Shown here in pieces: positions 26,353 to 35,171 of a DNA stretch of 64,000 nucleotides. Position numbers and translations under genes: made by a program. Each line of letters starts with the position of its first letter. Within the stretch, counting starts at the first letter, position 1. Origin of the DNA: Desulfonatronum lacustre DSM 10312 (GTDB lineage Bacteria > Desulfobacterota > Desulfovibrionia > Desulfovibrionales > Desulfonatronaceae); the NCBI RefSeq assembly GCF_000519265.1, contig NZ_KI912608.1, forward strand, positions 199,665 through 263,664, in the 5' to 3' direction. Under the pieces are notes generated by a model that searched no databases, was not told where the DNA came from, and saw only the letters and a list, made by a program, of their open reading frames with translations.

Positions 26353-28260
26353 TCAGCAGCTGACCCTGGACAGGTTCATCATTCGGGAGATGCGATCAAT
26401 AATTATTGTCAGGGCGATGATCATCAGCAAATAGGTTCCGGCACGCTCGAAGCGGAACCACTCGAAATTGAATGTGAAGAAAAAGCCCAGTCCACCGACG
26501 CCGACAATTCCGAAGACCACGGCCGTTCGGACGTTGCTCTCAAATTGGAAGAAGCTGTAGGTCATCCAGTCCCGCCAGGACATGGCCCCCGCTGTGTAGG
26601 CAAAACAGTTCAGGCGTGATCCGATGAAGGACTGTTCGAATCGCCTGTACGGAATATTGTCCACGGACTCGCTGAAAACCCGCACCAGGACTCCCATGCT
26701 GTGAATGGCGATGGCAATGGTACCAGCCAGCAGCCCTGGGCCGAAAAAGGCGATGAACAGAAAGGCCCACATCACGTCAGGTATGCCGCGTGAGATAAGC
26801 CCCGTGCCTTTGGCCACGACCAACTGCGCCATTCGCTGGACACGAACCCACCACGGCGGAGACTCTCCGGAAAAATGCGACGATTCCACCATGAAGGCAT
26901 AAGAGTGGGGGTAGGTCAGAGCCATGGCCGCAAGCACCCCCATCAATGTCCCGACAATGGCCATGGCCAGAGGGATCGAGGAAGATTTGACGACCCGCCA
27001 GACAAACCATTTGCGAAGTTCCAGTTCCCAGGCCACCCAGGCCGAGGGTTTCCAGAACTCTCGAAAACGGTATTCCGCGAACAGGTCCACCGTCTTTCCT
27101 TCTGCTTGCAGGGCACGGACCTTTTCCCGGTCGCCGAGGCCGACAGCTTCCAGATCCAGTTCCGGATTGAGCATCCGCTCGAAGAATTTCAGGTTTTGCC
27201 ATGACTCGGAAGTAATCAGCTTGATGGCCGGTTCCAAGTAGTTGCGACTTTGCTGACTCGGGGGCGCATTGTCGCCCCAGCCCATGAACCACACCGACCA
27301 GCACACCACCAGCAGGGTAAAACCCACACCGACATAAGCCCGGGAAAGCTGACCAAAAGTGGATTTTGCCCGCACCGTGCGCGGATGGTTCGGGTCGCTG
27401 CGCAGTTGGCGACGGATGAAGTTGCTGGCCAGATCGGCTGTCAAGGTCAGGGCCAAGGTGAACAAGAGCAGCGTCGTCACCTTGGACCAAGCGCCGAACT
27501 GAATCTGGTACCAGATGTCGGCGCCAAGTCCGCCCCCGCCCACCGCGCCGATGACGGCGGCGTTCCGAATGGCGCATTCGGCGCGCATCAAGGTGAAACT
27601 TTGCACGCTGCGCGCCGCCAGGGGGGCGATGCCGTAAAAGAGGGTCGCCAAGCGGCCTCCTCCGAGGATTCGGACTTGCTCGTACGAACTTTCCTCGACG
27701 CTGTCCCATAATTCGCTGTAAACCTTGGCCAGAATTCCGGTGATGTTCAAGGCCAAGGCCAATGCGCCGGTCAACGGTCCGAGTCCGATGACCGCCACCA
27801 GGATGACCGCCCAGACAAAATCCGGAACGGCTCGCAGAATGTCCTGGGTCAGGCGGCAGAGAGAACACATCAGGGCTGCTGGACTGCGCAAGGGAAAATG
27901 GCGCATCCAGCCACGAGCTTTTTCTTCCCCGACCATTACGTTCTGAGCGGACCCCATGGCCAGCAACGAGGCCAGAACAACGGCCAAAGAGATGCCCAGG
28001 ATCGCCGCGGAAAGCGTTTGCAGGGTCAGAGCCCAGCTGTGTTTCAGGAATTCCGGGCTGAAATCCGGAGATGAGAAGGTTTTGATCCAAGCCAGCATTC
28101 GAGTGAAGGCTTGGCTGCGTTGCTGCGAATCAAGAAGAGAGGAGAAGTCCCATTCAGCCGAAGTGAACGCCCCGGCCACCAGGACGAGAATGATGACCAT
28201 GCCGGCCCAATGCTTCCAAGGTCGCTTCGAGCCGTACCGATCAAGTTGCCTTGGTTTCAT
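26353..28260 (-). CDS. phnE: Phosphonate/phosphite-type ABC transporter permease, two domains fused (PhnE-PhnE)
   Basis: A 635-aa membrane protein that carries two complete binding-protein-dependent permease domains in one chain. The first has AVPDFVWAVILVAVIGLGPLTGALAL and ECAIRNAAVIGAVGGGGLG (about residues 140-260). The second repeats this with GIPDVMWAFLFIAFFGPGLLAG and ESNVRTAVVFGIVGVGGLG (about residues 510-620). Most PhnE proteins are single-domain homodimers, so this is a fusion of two copies. The start at 28260 overlaps the end of phnC by ATGA. Together with phnC and phnD this makes a complete importer for phosphonate, phosphite or a related oxyanion. A selenate-type assignment cannot be excluded. 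Confidence 0.88.
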   Translation of the reverse strand: MKPRQLDRYGSKRPWKHWAGMVIILVLVAGAFTSAEWDFSSLLDSQQRSQAFTRMLAWIKTFSSPDFSPEFLKHSWALTLQTLSAAILGISLAVVLASLLAMGSAQNVMVGEEKARGWMRHFPLRSPAALMCSLCRLTQDILRAVPDFVWAVILVAVIGLGPLTGALALALNITGILAKVYSELWDSVEESSYEQVRILGGGRLATLFYGIAPLAARSVQSFTLMRAECAIRNAAVIGAVGGGGLGADIWYQIQFGAWSKVTTLLLFTLALTLTADLASNFIRRQLRSDPNHPRTVRAKSTFGQLSRAYVGVGFTLLVVCWSVWFMGWGDNAPPSQQSRNYLEPAIKLITSESWQNLKFFERMLNPELDLEAVGLGDREKVRALQAEGKTVDLFAEYRFREFWKPSAWVAWELELRKWFVWRVVKSSSIPLAMAIVGTLMGVLAAMALTYPHSYAFMVESSHFSGESPPWWVRVQRMAQLVVAKGTGLISRGIPDVMWAFLFIAFFGPGLLAGTIAIAIHSMGVLVRVFSESVDNIPYRRFEQSFIGSRLNCFAYTAGAMSWRDWMTYSFFQFESNVRTAVVFGIVGVGGLGFFFTFNFEWFRFERAGTYLLMIIALTIIIDRISRMMNLSRVSC

Positions 28261-29093
28261 TGGCAGGCTGGACCAGGACACTTTTTTGTTTCGATGCTCT
28301 GCTCGTTCAAGTGCATCACTCGATATTCCGCCCCGTAGAGTTCGCGCAGCAGTTCGCCGGATATCTGTTCAGGCGTGCCGGACCAGAAAATCCGACCGTC
28401 TTGCAAGGCGATGACCCGTTCAAAATGACCGTGCAGCAGTTCAAGGGTGTGCAGGTTGACCAGAAGCGTGGTGCCCAACGAAGCGGCAATGCCGTTCAGT
28501 AGTTCAATGATCTCCCGTCCAAGGCGAATATCCAGTTGGCTGACCGGCTCGTCCGCAAGCATCACCCGGGGCTGCTGCACCAGCAGACGAGCCATGGCCA
28601 CGCGCTGCTGCTGGCCACCGGACAACTCTCCCGGCATGGCCCAGAGCTTGTCCTGGAGTTCGACCCTGGTCAAAGCCGCCTTGGCCAGGTGCAGATTCTG
28701 CGGCCAAATTAAGGAGAGCAAGGCCCGTGGCAGGGACCACCGCCCGAGTCGGCCCATCAGGACGTTGTGTACGACTCGCAAGTGCGGGATCAGGTTGTCT
28801 GTCTGGTAAAGGATGCCGATTTCCCTGCGCAGTTTGCGCAACGACCTGCCTCGCAACCCTTTCGTGTCCCGACCAAGTGTCGTGATCCGTCCGGTGGTGG
28901 GCTTGAGCACGGCGCTGAGCAACCGAAACAAGGTTGTTTTCCCGGCTCCCGAGGGGCCGATTACGGCCAGCCGTTCCCCTTCGAATATGTCCAGGGAAAT
29001 GTCCCGCAACACCGCGGCATGTCCGAAGGACATGCCGACATGCTCGAGGTGAAATGCCCGCTTCGTGGCCGGCTCGACGCTTTGTTTCGTCAT
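28257..29093 (-). CDS. phnC: Phosphonate-type ABC transporter ATP-binding protein
   Basis: A 278-aa ATPase with Walker A GPSGAGKTTLFRLL, Q-loop in YQTDNLIPHL, signature LSGGQQQRVAMARL and Walker B VMLADEPVSQLD. The wording around the signature and the ADEPVSQLD box is typical of PhnC-type ATPases. ATG 29093 is chosen as the start. The longer frame (to 29147) runs into the intercistronic hairpin at 29121-29158. Downstream it overlaps phnE by 4 bp. Confidence 0.9.
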   Translation of the reverse strand: MTKQSVEPATKRAFHLEHVGMSFGHAAVLRDISLDIFEGERLAVIGPSGAGKTTLFRLLSAVLKPTTGRITTLGRDTKGLRGRSLRKLRREIGILYQTDNLIPHLRVVHNVLMGRLGRWSLPRALLSLIWPQNLHLAKAALTRVELQDKLWAMPGELSGGQQQRVAMARLLVQQPRVMLADEPVSQLDIRLGREIIELLNGIAASLGTTLLVNLHTLELLHGHFERVIALQDGRIFWSGTPEQISGELLRELYGAEYRVMHLNEQSIETKKCPGPACQ

Positions 29094-29120
29094 TGATCGT
29101 AAAAGAAGTGCTGCGAGTGA

Positions 29121-29158
29121 TCGCCAAGGGGATGTTCCCAGGAACATCCCCTTGGCGA
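29121..29158 (-). other. Intercistronic 18-bp perfect hairpin between phnD and phnC
   Basis: The arms at 29121-29138 and 29141-29158 are perfectly complementary, with a 2-base loop (CA). No T-run follows in the direction of transcription, so this is more likely an mRNA-stabilising or attenuating structure after the binding-protein gene than a full terminator. Such hairpins commonly allow higher expression of the binding protein than of membrane components. Confidence 0.75.
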
Positions 29159-29168
29159 AGATTCACCT

Positions 29169-30071
29169 TCAGCCGCCGATGTCCACTCCGGACTTGATCA
29201 AGTCCACGTAGCCCATCCATTCACTCATGTCCGCATCCACGAACTGTTTGGATTTCAGATAGCCGAGAGCTTTTTGGCCTTCGGGTGATTCATGCAGGGA
29301 GAGCAGCGCGGCATGGATTTGCCCGATAAGTTCCGAGCCCAGCGCTTTGCGGGTTGAGAAGTTGTAATTGGTAAATTTGGGCGTGGTGTAGATAATGGGA
29401 GCCTTGAGTTTGAGCTCGTCGGAAGCCCGGTCATACGGTGGCTGGCCCAGTGCGCCGATATGAAATTCCCCATTGGCCACTTTTTGCAGGACCACGTCGT
29501 GACTGCCGCTATAGGCGACGGTTCTGAACACCTCTTCAGGATTTTGCCCGCTTTGGTCGGTGAAAAAACTCCGTGGCATCATGTGGCTGGAAGTGCTGCT
29601 CTTGCTGCCGAATGTGAACGTCCAGTTTTTGTCCTGTGCCAGTTCCGCCAGTTCCTTCAGGTCGTTGACAGGAGGTATTCCCGCGTCCGCATTGGCGATG
29701 AAGTAGCCGATGAATTCCTTGTCGATGTCCCGGGCCGCGATGACTTCCAGCTCATCACCCATCACAATGTACGCCTGAGCCGTGGTCACCGCGCCGAACC
29801 ACGCCAGATCAGCCTGCCCTGTTGCAAGGGCAGTCACGCTGGCGGCGTAGTTGGCCACATGAACATATTCGGTCGGAATGCCGACTTTGTTTTCGATGTG
29901 CTGCGTGATCAGCCCGAAAAATTCGCGCATGTTTTCCGCGCTGTCGTCCGGAATGGCGGTCATGACTAATTTTGAGGGTCTTTCCGCAGTAAAGGCTGGA
30001 AGAGTGCTTCCAGTAACGACCAATCCCAGCGTCCAAATCATAATCATTGCCGACAAAATAATTCGCTTCAC
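29169..30071 (-). CDS. phnD: Phosphonate/phosphite-type (PhnD-like) periplasmic binding protein
   Basis: A 300-aa exported protein. After a signal peptide (hydrophobic segment IILSAMIMIWTLGLVV, cleaved near FTAERP) the mature part shows the PhnD pattern: LVMTAIPDDSAENMREFF, YVHVANYAASVTALATGQADLAWFG near residue 80, and FGSKSSTSSHMMPRSFF near residue 155, which contributes the anion-binding Ser/Thr loop. The GTG start at 30071 has AGGAGG five bases upstream. Putative selenate-binding relatives share this fold, so phosphonate, phosphite or selenate are the candidate ligands. Confidence 0.87.
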   Translation of the reverse strand: MKRIILSAMIMIWTLGLVVTGSTLPAFTAERPSKLVMTAIPDDSAENMREFFGLITQHIENKVGIPTEYVHVANYAASVTALATGQADLAWFGAVTTAQAYIVMGDELEVIAARDIDKEFIGYFIANADAGIPPVNDLKELAELAQDKNWTFTFGSKSSTSSHMMPRSFFTDQSGQNPEEVFRTVAYSGSHDVVLQKVANGEFHIGALGQPPYDRASDELKLKAPIIYTTPKFTNYNFSTRKALGSELIGQIHAALLSLHESPEGQKALGYLKSKQFVDADMSEWMGYVDLIKSGVDIGG

Positions 30072-30211
30072 ATTTTCCTCCTGTAAGGTTTGGTGGTAAT
30101 AATGAAAGGGCCAATTGGTACGCAACGTCTCTTGAATATCGATCAAGAAATTACTCTGAATAACTGGGCCTACGGTGATAATGTCATTTTCCAGGAAACT
30201 GCTTCAATGAA

Positions 30212-31207
30212 TCACCGAACTCCCTTCTTCGCCAGGGGCGCAATCTGGGCGATGTTTTCGGCGTCGATCATCCCGCCGCCGGTGTCGACTTCCAGGCCGG
30301 TGAAGCCGTATTTTTTGGTCAGGACGATCTGGAGCACTCCGAGGTAGCCCATGAGGTAGGGCTGGGCCTCGGAGACAAGGCTGACGTAGCCGTTCTCGAT
30401 GGCCGAGGCCGTGGCCGGGGAAAGGGAGAAGCCGGCCACGAAGATCTTGCCCGGTTCCACGGCGGCGGCGCGCAGGAAGTTTTCCATCTGGGAAGTCAGC
30501 GCGCCGTGGTCCACGATCATCATTTTGCAGTTTGGATTGCTGGAGAGGTAGCCGGTCACCAGGGGCACGCCCATGGAGGTGTCCTTGTCCACTTCCGGGG
30601 AGATTTCATAGTAGTCGACCTTCATGCCCGCGGCCTCCATGACGTCCAGGATGGCCTGGGCCCGCCGACCGCGTTCCTGCAAGCGCTTCAGGCCCCAGAC
30701 GAATACCTGGTCTCCGGGTTCGAGCTGAGCCCGTTTCAGAGCCTCTTCGGCCAGGGCTTTGCCCTGGGCGTAGTTGTCCGTGCCGACGTAACCGAAGCCC
30801 TTGGTCTTGTGGGTGGCAACCATTTTGGACAGTTTTGTGTCCACGCTGGTCACGATGATCCCCTCGGACACCGCCTCGTTGATGAAGGGCTCGTAGGCGT
30901 CGTCCCCGGGATGGCCCATGACCACGATGCCGTCGGGCTTGGCGGCCATGGCCTGCTTGAAGTTGGAGATCATTTTTTCCGGGCTCCAGTCGGAATAGAG
31001 CAGGCGCAGCGTGACCCCCAGATCATCGGCCGCGGCCTGGGCGCCGTTCTGAACAATGGTATTGTACGGCCCGCCTACGCTGCCGCCGGTGTCAAACCAG
31101 ATCGTGACGCCTTTGCCGCTGGGTGTTTTTTGCGCCTCCGCGTGGTTCGCGACAAGCATGGTCAGCAACAACGCCGCAAAGAACAGTAAACCGTACCTGG
31201 TTCTCAT
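30212..31207 (-). CDS. Sugar-type ABC transporter periplasmic binding protein (Peripla_BP_4)
   Basis: A 331-aa exported protein with a signal peptide (LLFFAALLLTMLVANHAEA) and a ribose-binding-protein fold: VTIWFDTGGSVGGPYNTIVQNG at the mature N-terminus, KPDGIVVMGHPGDDAYEPFI near residue 95, and FGYVGTDNYAQGKALAEEAL near residue 150. The start at 31207 has GGGAG nearby. It is the partner of the ATPase and permease at 24.5-26.2 kb but is separated from them by phnDCE. A promoter with a conserved upstream module lies 57 bp upstream (see 31264-31339). The ligand is unknown. Confidence 0.9.
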   Translation of the reverse strand: MRTRYGLLFFAALLLTMLVANHAEAQKTPSGKGVTIWFDTGGSVGGPYNTIVQNGAQAAADDLGVTLRLLYSDWSPEKMISNFKQAMAAKPDGIVVMGHPGDDAYEPFINEAVSEGIIVTSVDTKLSKMVATHKTKGFGYVGTDNYAQGKALAEEALKRAQLEPGDQVFVWGLKRLQERGRRAQAILDVMEAAGMKVDYYEISPEVDKDTSMGVPLVTGYLSSNPNCKMMIVDHGALTSQMENFLRAAAVEPGKIFVAGFSLSPATASAIENGYVSLVSEAQPYLMGYLGVLQIVLTKKYGFTGLEVDTGGGMIDAENIAQIAPLAKKGVR

Positions 31208-31263
31208 GAGCTGCTCCCTCGATTTCAGGTGAAAAAAGTCACATACCCGCATTAGCGTTGCCT

Positions 31264-31339
31264 ACTTAACGCATTTCCGGACTTGGTGTCTAATTGGAAA
31301 AAATAATGCACATTGCACTTGTTGATTGCTTTTTTCGAT
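31264..31339 (-). promoter_or_regulatory. Promoter with conserved upstream module for the binding-protein/double-cubane operon
   Basis: On the minus strand a -35-like TAGACA (31287-31292) is followed after 17 bp by TTAAGT (31264-31269). Upstream, ATCGAAAAAAGC (31328-31339) lies at the same distance from TAGACA as in the promoter region at 37230-37305. The ACATTGCA region between also aligns in part. The start codon of the binding protein is about 57 bp downstream. The promoter assignment is inference from the matching spacing of two sites. Confidence 0.6.
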
Positions 31340-31342
31340 GTT

Positions 31343-31842
31343 TGGCAGTGTTTTTCGCCTGTCTTTGAATATGAATATTTTAAAAAAAATAGCGTGTTAG
31401 TGACTAAAACAGTGTTCGCGTCTAAATTTTGACGATATTTGTTGTCACCTGCACTTGGATGTGCTGCCTTTTTGTTGAGAATTTGAAGTCAATTTTGAAA
31501 CCGAATGCCATTGCTTCAATTCAATAGAAAAACTCTATTTGACATTATTTGTCTTTGATCGTAGCAGGCCACATATGCTTAAAACAAAAGATATTCATTC
31601 GGGTGCATCGATGAAACCTTGCTGTTTCCATCACAAAGGCATCTGAGCATTCTTTGCTTCGGGGCGAGGTCGTCCCGCTATTGCAATGGAAGCTCAAATC
31701 CTTTTTGAACGCCATGCTTCTACAAGCCAATGGACGTCGGTTGACGCCGTCCGACCACCCTCAGCCCCGCTCCACGGGACACCTGTCGCATAGCAGGCGT
31801 CCACCTTTTCTATTTTTCTTTACAGATATTCTTTCATTTCTT
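31343..31842. other. AT-rich intergenic region upstream of fdhA, no convincing gene
   Basis: This 500-bp stretch between the divergent binding-protein and fdhA genes is clearly more AT-rich than its surroundings. A TTGACA hexamer at about 31550 might be part of an fdh promoter, and GGACACCTG/CAGGCGTCC near 31777-31803 forms a small hairpin followed by a T-rich stretch. I see no open frame with a credible product. Confidence 0.5.
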
Positions 31843-31880
31843 CGCCGGCCCTTTATCAACTCGTTGATAAAGGGCCGGCG
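31843..31880 (+). terminator. 18-bp perfect hairpin in the fdhA leader (terminator or attenuator)
   Basis: The arms at 31843-31860 and 31863-31880 are perfectly complementary with a 2-base loop, followed by TTCTTTATTG. It ends 107 bp upstream of the fdhA start codon. If transcription starts upstream, this would be a leader hairpin that could terminate or attenuate transcription into fdhAB; alternatively it insulates fdhAB from upstream transcription. Confidence 0.6.
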
Positions 31881-31987
31881 TTCTTTATTGTTCTGGTTTC
31901 AAGGAAGCCTTGATTACCGAAAGGAAGCGGATCCCTCGAGATTTGCCGCAGGGATATATCTGTTCACCCTCAACACAAGGAGATGCC

Positions 31988-34900
31988 ATGCAGATCAGCA
32001 GAAGGAACTTCATGAAGTTTTCGGCCGTAGCCGGTTCGGCCCTGGCCTTCGGCGGTCTGGGATTCAATCTCAGACCCGCCGTGGCCAAGGCTGAATTGTC
32101 GAAATTGCGGGACGCCAAGGAGACAACCTCGGTCTGTTGCTACTGTTCCGTGGGCTGTGGCCTGATCGTCCACACAGCCCTTGGCGGGAAGGGGCGGACC
32201 GTCAACGTGGAAGGGGATCCGGACCATCCCATCAGTGAAGGCTCGCTGTGCGCCAAGGGGGCCTCGGTCTACCAATTGGCCGAGAACGAGAACCGGGTGA
32301 CCAAGGTGCTCTACCGTGCGCCCTATGGCGACAAATGGGAGGAAAAATCCTGGGATTGGGCCATTGACCGAATCGCCCGGAAGGTCAAGGAGGCCAGGGA
32401 CCAGACTTTCGTGACGAGCAATGCCCAGGGGCAGGTGGTCAACCGTACGGACGGGATCGCCCATGTGGGGTCAGCGGCTCTGGATACCGAGGAGTGCTGG
32501 TACCTCCAGGGCCTGATGCGCAGCCTGGGGCTGGTGTACATCGAGCATCAGGCCAGATTGTGCCACAGCTCCAGCGTGCCGTCCCTGGCAGAGTCTTTTG
32601 GTCGCGGGGCCATGACCAACCACTACAACGACCTGATGAACAGCGACTGCATTTTGATGATGGGCGGGAATCCGGCGGAATGTCACCCGGTTTCCTTCAA
32701 ATGGATCATGAAGGCCAAGGAGCGGGGCGCGACGCTGATCAGCGTGGATCCGCGCTTCAACCGGACCTCCAGCAAGGCCGACATCTACGCCCCGATGCGC
32801 TCCGGTACGGACATTCCCTTTCTGGGGGGGATGATCAAGTATATCCTGGACAATGAAATGTATTTCAAGGACTACGTGGTCAACTACACCAACGGCGCCT
32901 TCCTGGTGAACCCGGAATTCGGCTTTGACGACGGGCTGTTCACAGGCTGGGATCCAGAGAAAAACGCCTACGACAAGTCGACCTGGACCTATCAGTTGGA
33001 CGACAAGGGCGTGCCCAAGCGCGACCTGTCTTTGAAGGACAAGAATTGCGTGTTCCAACTGCTCAGGAAGCACTACGACCGGTACACCCTGGACCGGGTC
33101 TCTGAGACCACCGGCACGCCCAAGGACAAGTTGCTGGAAGTCTACAAGGTGTATTCGGCAACAGGAAAACCGGACAAGTCCGGGACCAACACCTATGCCA
33201 TGGGCTGGACCCAGCACACCATCGCGGTCCAGTTGATCCGGACCATGGCCATGATCCAGCTCCTGCTGGGCAACGTGGGCAACGCCGGCGGCGGAGTGAA
33301 CGCCCTGCGTGGCGAGGCCAATGTCCAGGGCTCCACGGACAGCGCTTTGCTCTATCACATCATCCCGGCCTACAATCCCGCTCCCCGGGCGGTCTGGCCC
33401 ACGTTGGCCGATTACAACAAGGCTAACACTCCCGTCAGTCACGATCCCAAGAGCGCCAACTGGTGGCAGAACCGGCCCAAGTACATCGCCAGCCTGCTCA
33501 AGGCCATGTATCCGGACAAGACGCCCGAGGAGAGCTACAACTACATGCCCCGGCTGGACGTGGGCCAGAACTGTTCCTGGCTGGTGATGTTCGACCATAT
33601 GCTGCAAGGCAAGTTCAAAGGCCTGTTCGCCTGGGGCATGAACCCGGCCGTCAGCGGCGCGCACTCCAATAAGACCAGGGAGGCCATGACCAAGCTGGAC
33701 TGGCTGGTCAACGTGAACATCTTCCGGAACGAGACCGGCTCATTTTGGCACGGCCCGGGCATGGACCCCGCCAAGGTCAAGACCGAAGTCTTCATGCTTC
33801 CGGCCGCAGTGTTCTATGAAAAGGAAGGCTCCATCACCAATTCCGGGCGCTGGGCCCAGTGGCGCCATGCCGGTCCCGAGCCGTTGGGAGAGAGCAAGGC
33901 CGACGGGGACATGATGGTCATGCTGCTCAAGCGGTTGAAGGAACTCTACCAGGAGGAAGGAGGCGCGTTTCCCGATCCCGTAGCCGGTTTCACCCTGGAC
34001 GCCGTGGTCACGGACGGCAGGTTCGATCCGGTCAAGATGGCCAAGCTGCACAACGGCTACTTCCTCACCGACAAGAAGATCGGAGACGTGACCTACAAGG
34101 CCGGGACCCAGGTCCCCGGCTTCGCGCTGCTTCAGGACGACGGCTCCACGGCCTGCGCCAACTGGCTGTACTGCGGGTCCTTCACCGAGGCCGGAAACCT
34201 GATGGCCCGCCGCGACAAGACCCAAACCGAGATGCAGGCCAACATCGGTCTGTTCCCCAACTGGGCCTGGGCCTGGCCGGTCAACCGACGGGTCCTGTAC
34301 AATCGGGCTTCCGTGGACCAGCAGGGGATGCCATTTGCCCCGCAAAAAGCGGTCATCAAATGGGAGCAGGGCAAGTGGGTCGGCGACGTACCCGACGGCC
34401 CCTGGGCTCCTTCGGAGAGACACCCCTTCATCATGACCACCGAGGGCTTCGGTCGTCTTTTTGGACCGGGTCTGGTGGATGGACCGTTCCCGGAACACTA
34501 CGAGCCCCTGGAATGTCCCTTTGAAACGCAACCGTTCTCCAGTCAGCTGCATAATCCCACGGCTCTGCACTTTTCCGGGCCATTGGAGAAGCGGGCCGTG
34601 TGTGATCCGCGCTATCCGTTCGTTGGAACCACGTATCGGGTCACCGAGCATTGGCAGACCGGGGTCATGACCCGATGGACCCCATGGCTTCTGGAATGTC
34701 AGCCCCAGATGTTCGCGGAGATCGATCCGGAACTGGCCAGGCTCCGGGGCATCGCCAACGGGGACAAGGTGATCGTGGAGAGCATCCGTGGCCAGGTGGA
34801 GTGCGTGGCCATCGTCACCCCCCGGCTGAAACCCTACAAGGTCATGGGACAAAGCCTGCATATGGTCGGCGTGCCCTGGCACTACGGCTGGGTGCATCCC

Positions 34901-35005
34901 AAGGACGGCGGGGACGCGGCGAACCTGCTGACTCCGGCCGTGGGCGATCCGAACACCGGTATTCCGGAGACCAAGGCGTTCATGGTCAACATCCGCAAGG
35001 CATAG
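31988..35005 (+). CDS. fdhA: Formate dehydrogenase catalytic subunit (periplasmic, Cys-containing)
   Basis: A 1005-aa molybdenum/tungsten enzyme that oxidises formate to CO2. The Tat signal SRRNFMKF at the N-terminus predicts export folded with its partner. A [4Fe-4S] cluster is bound by CCYCSVGCGL and a later Cys in GSLCAKG. The metal ligand is Cys192 (TGC codon at 32561) in RLCHSSSVPSLAESFGRG, where many sulfate-reducer homologues have selenocysteine. The C-terminal molybdopterin-binding domain includes VTEHWQTGVMTRWTPWLLECQP. AAGGAGA supports the ATG at 31988. The beta subunit follows after a 112-bp repeat element. No cytochrome subunit is encoded nearby, so the two-subunit FdhAB type is likely, passing electrons to periplasmic cytochrome c3. 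Confidence 0.94.
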   Translation: MQISRRNFMKFSAVAGSALAFGGLGFNLRPAVAKAELSKLRDAKETTSVCCYCSVGCGLIVHTALGGKGRTVNVEGDPDHPISEGSLCAKGASVYQLAENENRVTKVLYRAPYGDKWEEKSWDWAIDRIARKVKEARDQTFVTSNAQGQVVNRTDGIAHVGSAALDTEECWYLQGLMRSLGLVYIEHQARLCHSSSVPSLAESFGRGAMTNHYNDLMNSDCILMMGGNPAECHPVSFKWIMKAKERGATLISVDPRFNRTSSKADIYAPMRSGTDIPFLGGMIKYILDNEMYFKDYVVNYTNGAFLVNPEFGFDDGLFTGWDPEKNAYDKSTWTYQLDDKGVPKRDLSLKDKNCVFQLLRKHYDRYTLDRVSETTGTPKDKLLEVYKVYSATGKPDKSGTNTYAMGWTQHTIAVQLIRTMAMIQLLLGNVGNAGGGVNALRGEANVQGSTDSALLYHIIPAYNPAPRAVWPTLADYNKANTPVSHDPKSANWWQNRPKYIASLLKAMYPDKTPEESYNYMPRLDVGQNCSWLVMFDHMLQGKFKGLFAWGMNPAVSGAHSNKTREAMTKLDWLVNVNIFRNETGSFWHGPGMDPAKVKTEVFMLPAAVFYEKEGSITNSGRWAQWRHAGPEPLGESKADGDMMVMLLKRLKELYQEEGGAFPDPVAGFTLDAVVTDGRFDPVKMAKLHNGYFLTDKKIGDVTYKAGTQVPGFALLQDDGSTACANWLYCGSFTEAGNLMARRDKTQTEMQANIGLFPNWAWAWPVNRRVLYNRASVDQQGMPFAPQKAVIKWEQGKWVGDVPDGPWAPSERHPFIMTTEGFGRLFGPGLVDGPFPEHYEPLECPFETQPFSSQLHNPTALHFSGPLEKRAVCDPRYPFVGTTYRVTEHWQTGVMTRWTPWLLECQPQMFAEIDPELARLRGIANGDKVIVESIRGQVECVAIVTPRLKPYKVMGQSLHMVGVPWHYGWVHPKDGGDAANLLTPAVGDPNTGIPETKAFMVNIRKA

Positions 35006-35011
35006 CCGTCC

Positions 35012-35123
35012 GTTGAAAAACTCCCAATTGCCGCGTTGCCGCGAAAAGTTCAAATTCTCACGTATGAAGATATACGCTTCGATCTTGAGCTTTTTTTGCG
35101 CATTGCACTTGGGGTTTTTGAAC
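35012..35123. repeat. Miniature inverted-repeat element between fdhA and fdhB
   Basis: The ends GTTGAAAAACTCCCA (35012) and TGGGGTTTTTGAAC (ending 35123) are inverted copies with few mismatches. Inside, AAAGTTCAA and TTGAGCTTT, and CGTAT and ATACG (35060-35075), continue the pairing, so the whole 112 bp can fold into one long interrupted hairpin. It looks like a small mobile or REP-type repeat sitting between two co-transcribed genes. Confidence 0.65.
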
Positions 35124-35171
35124 GAACAGCGGACAGGGACAACTCACACGAAGACTGGAGGAAACTGAGTC

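Noticed and set aside
31545-31730. 61-codon minus-strand open frame in the gap upstream of fdhA
   Set aside because: It has no ribosome-binding site, unusual composition and no family resemblance.
32561-32563. Selenocysteine codon in fdhA
   Set aside because: The codon is TGC (Cys), not TGA.
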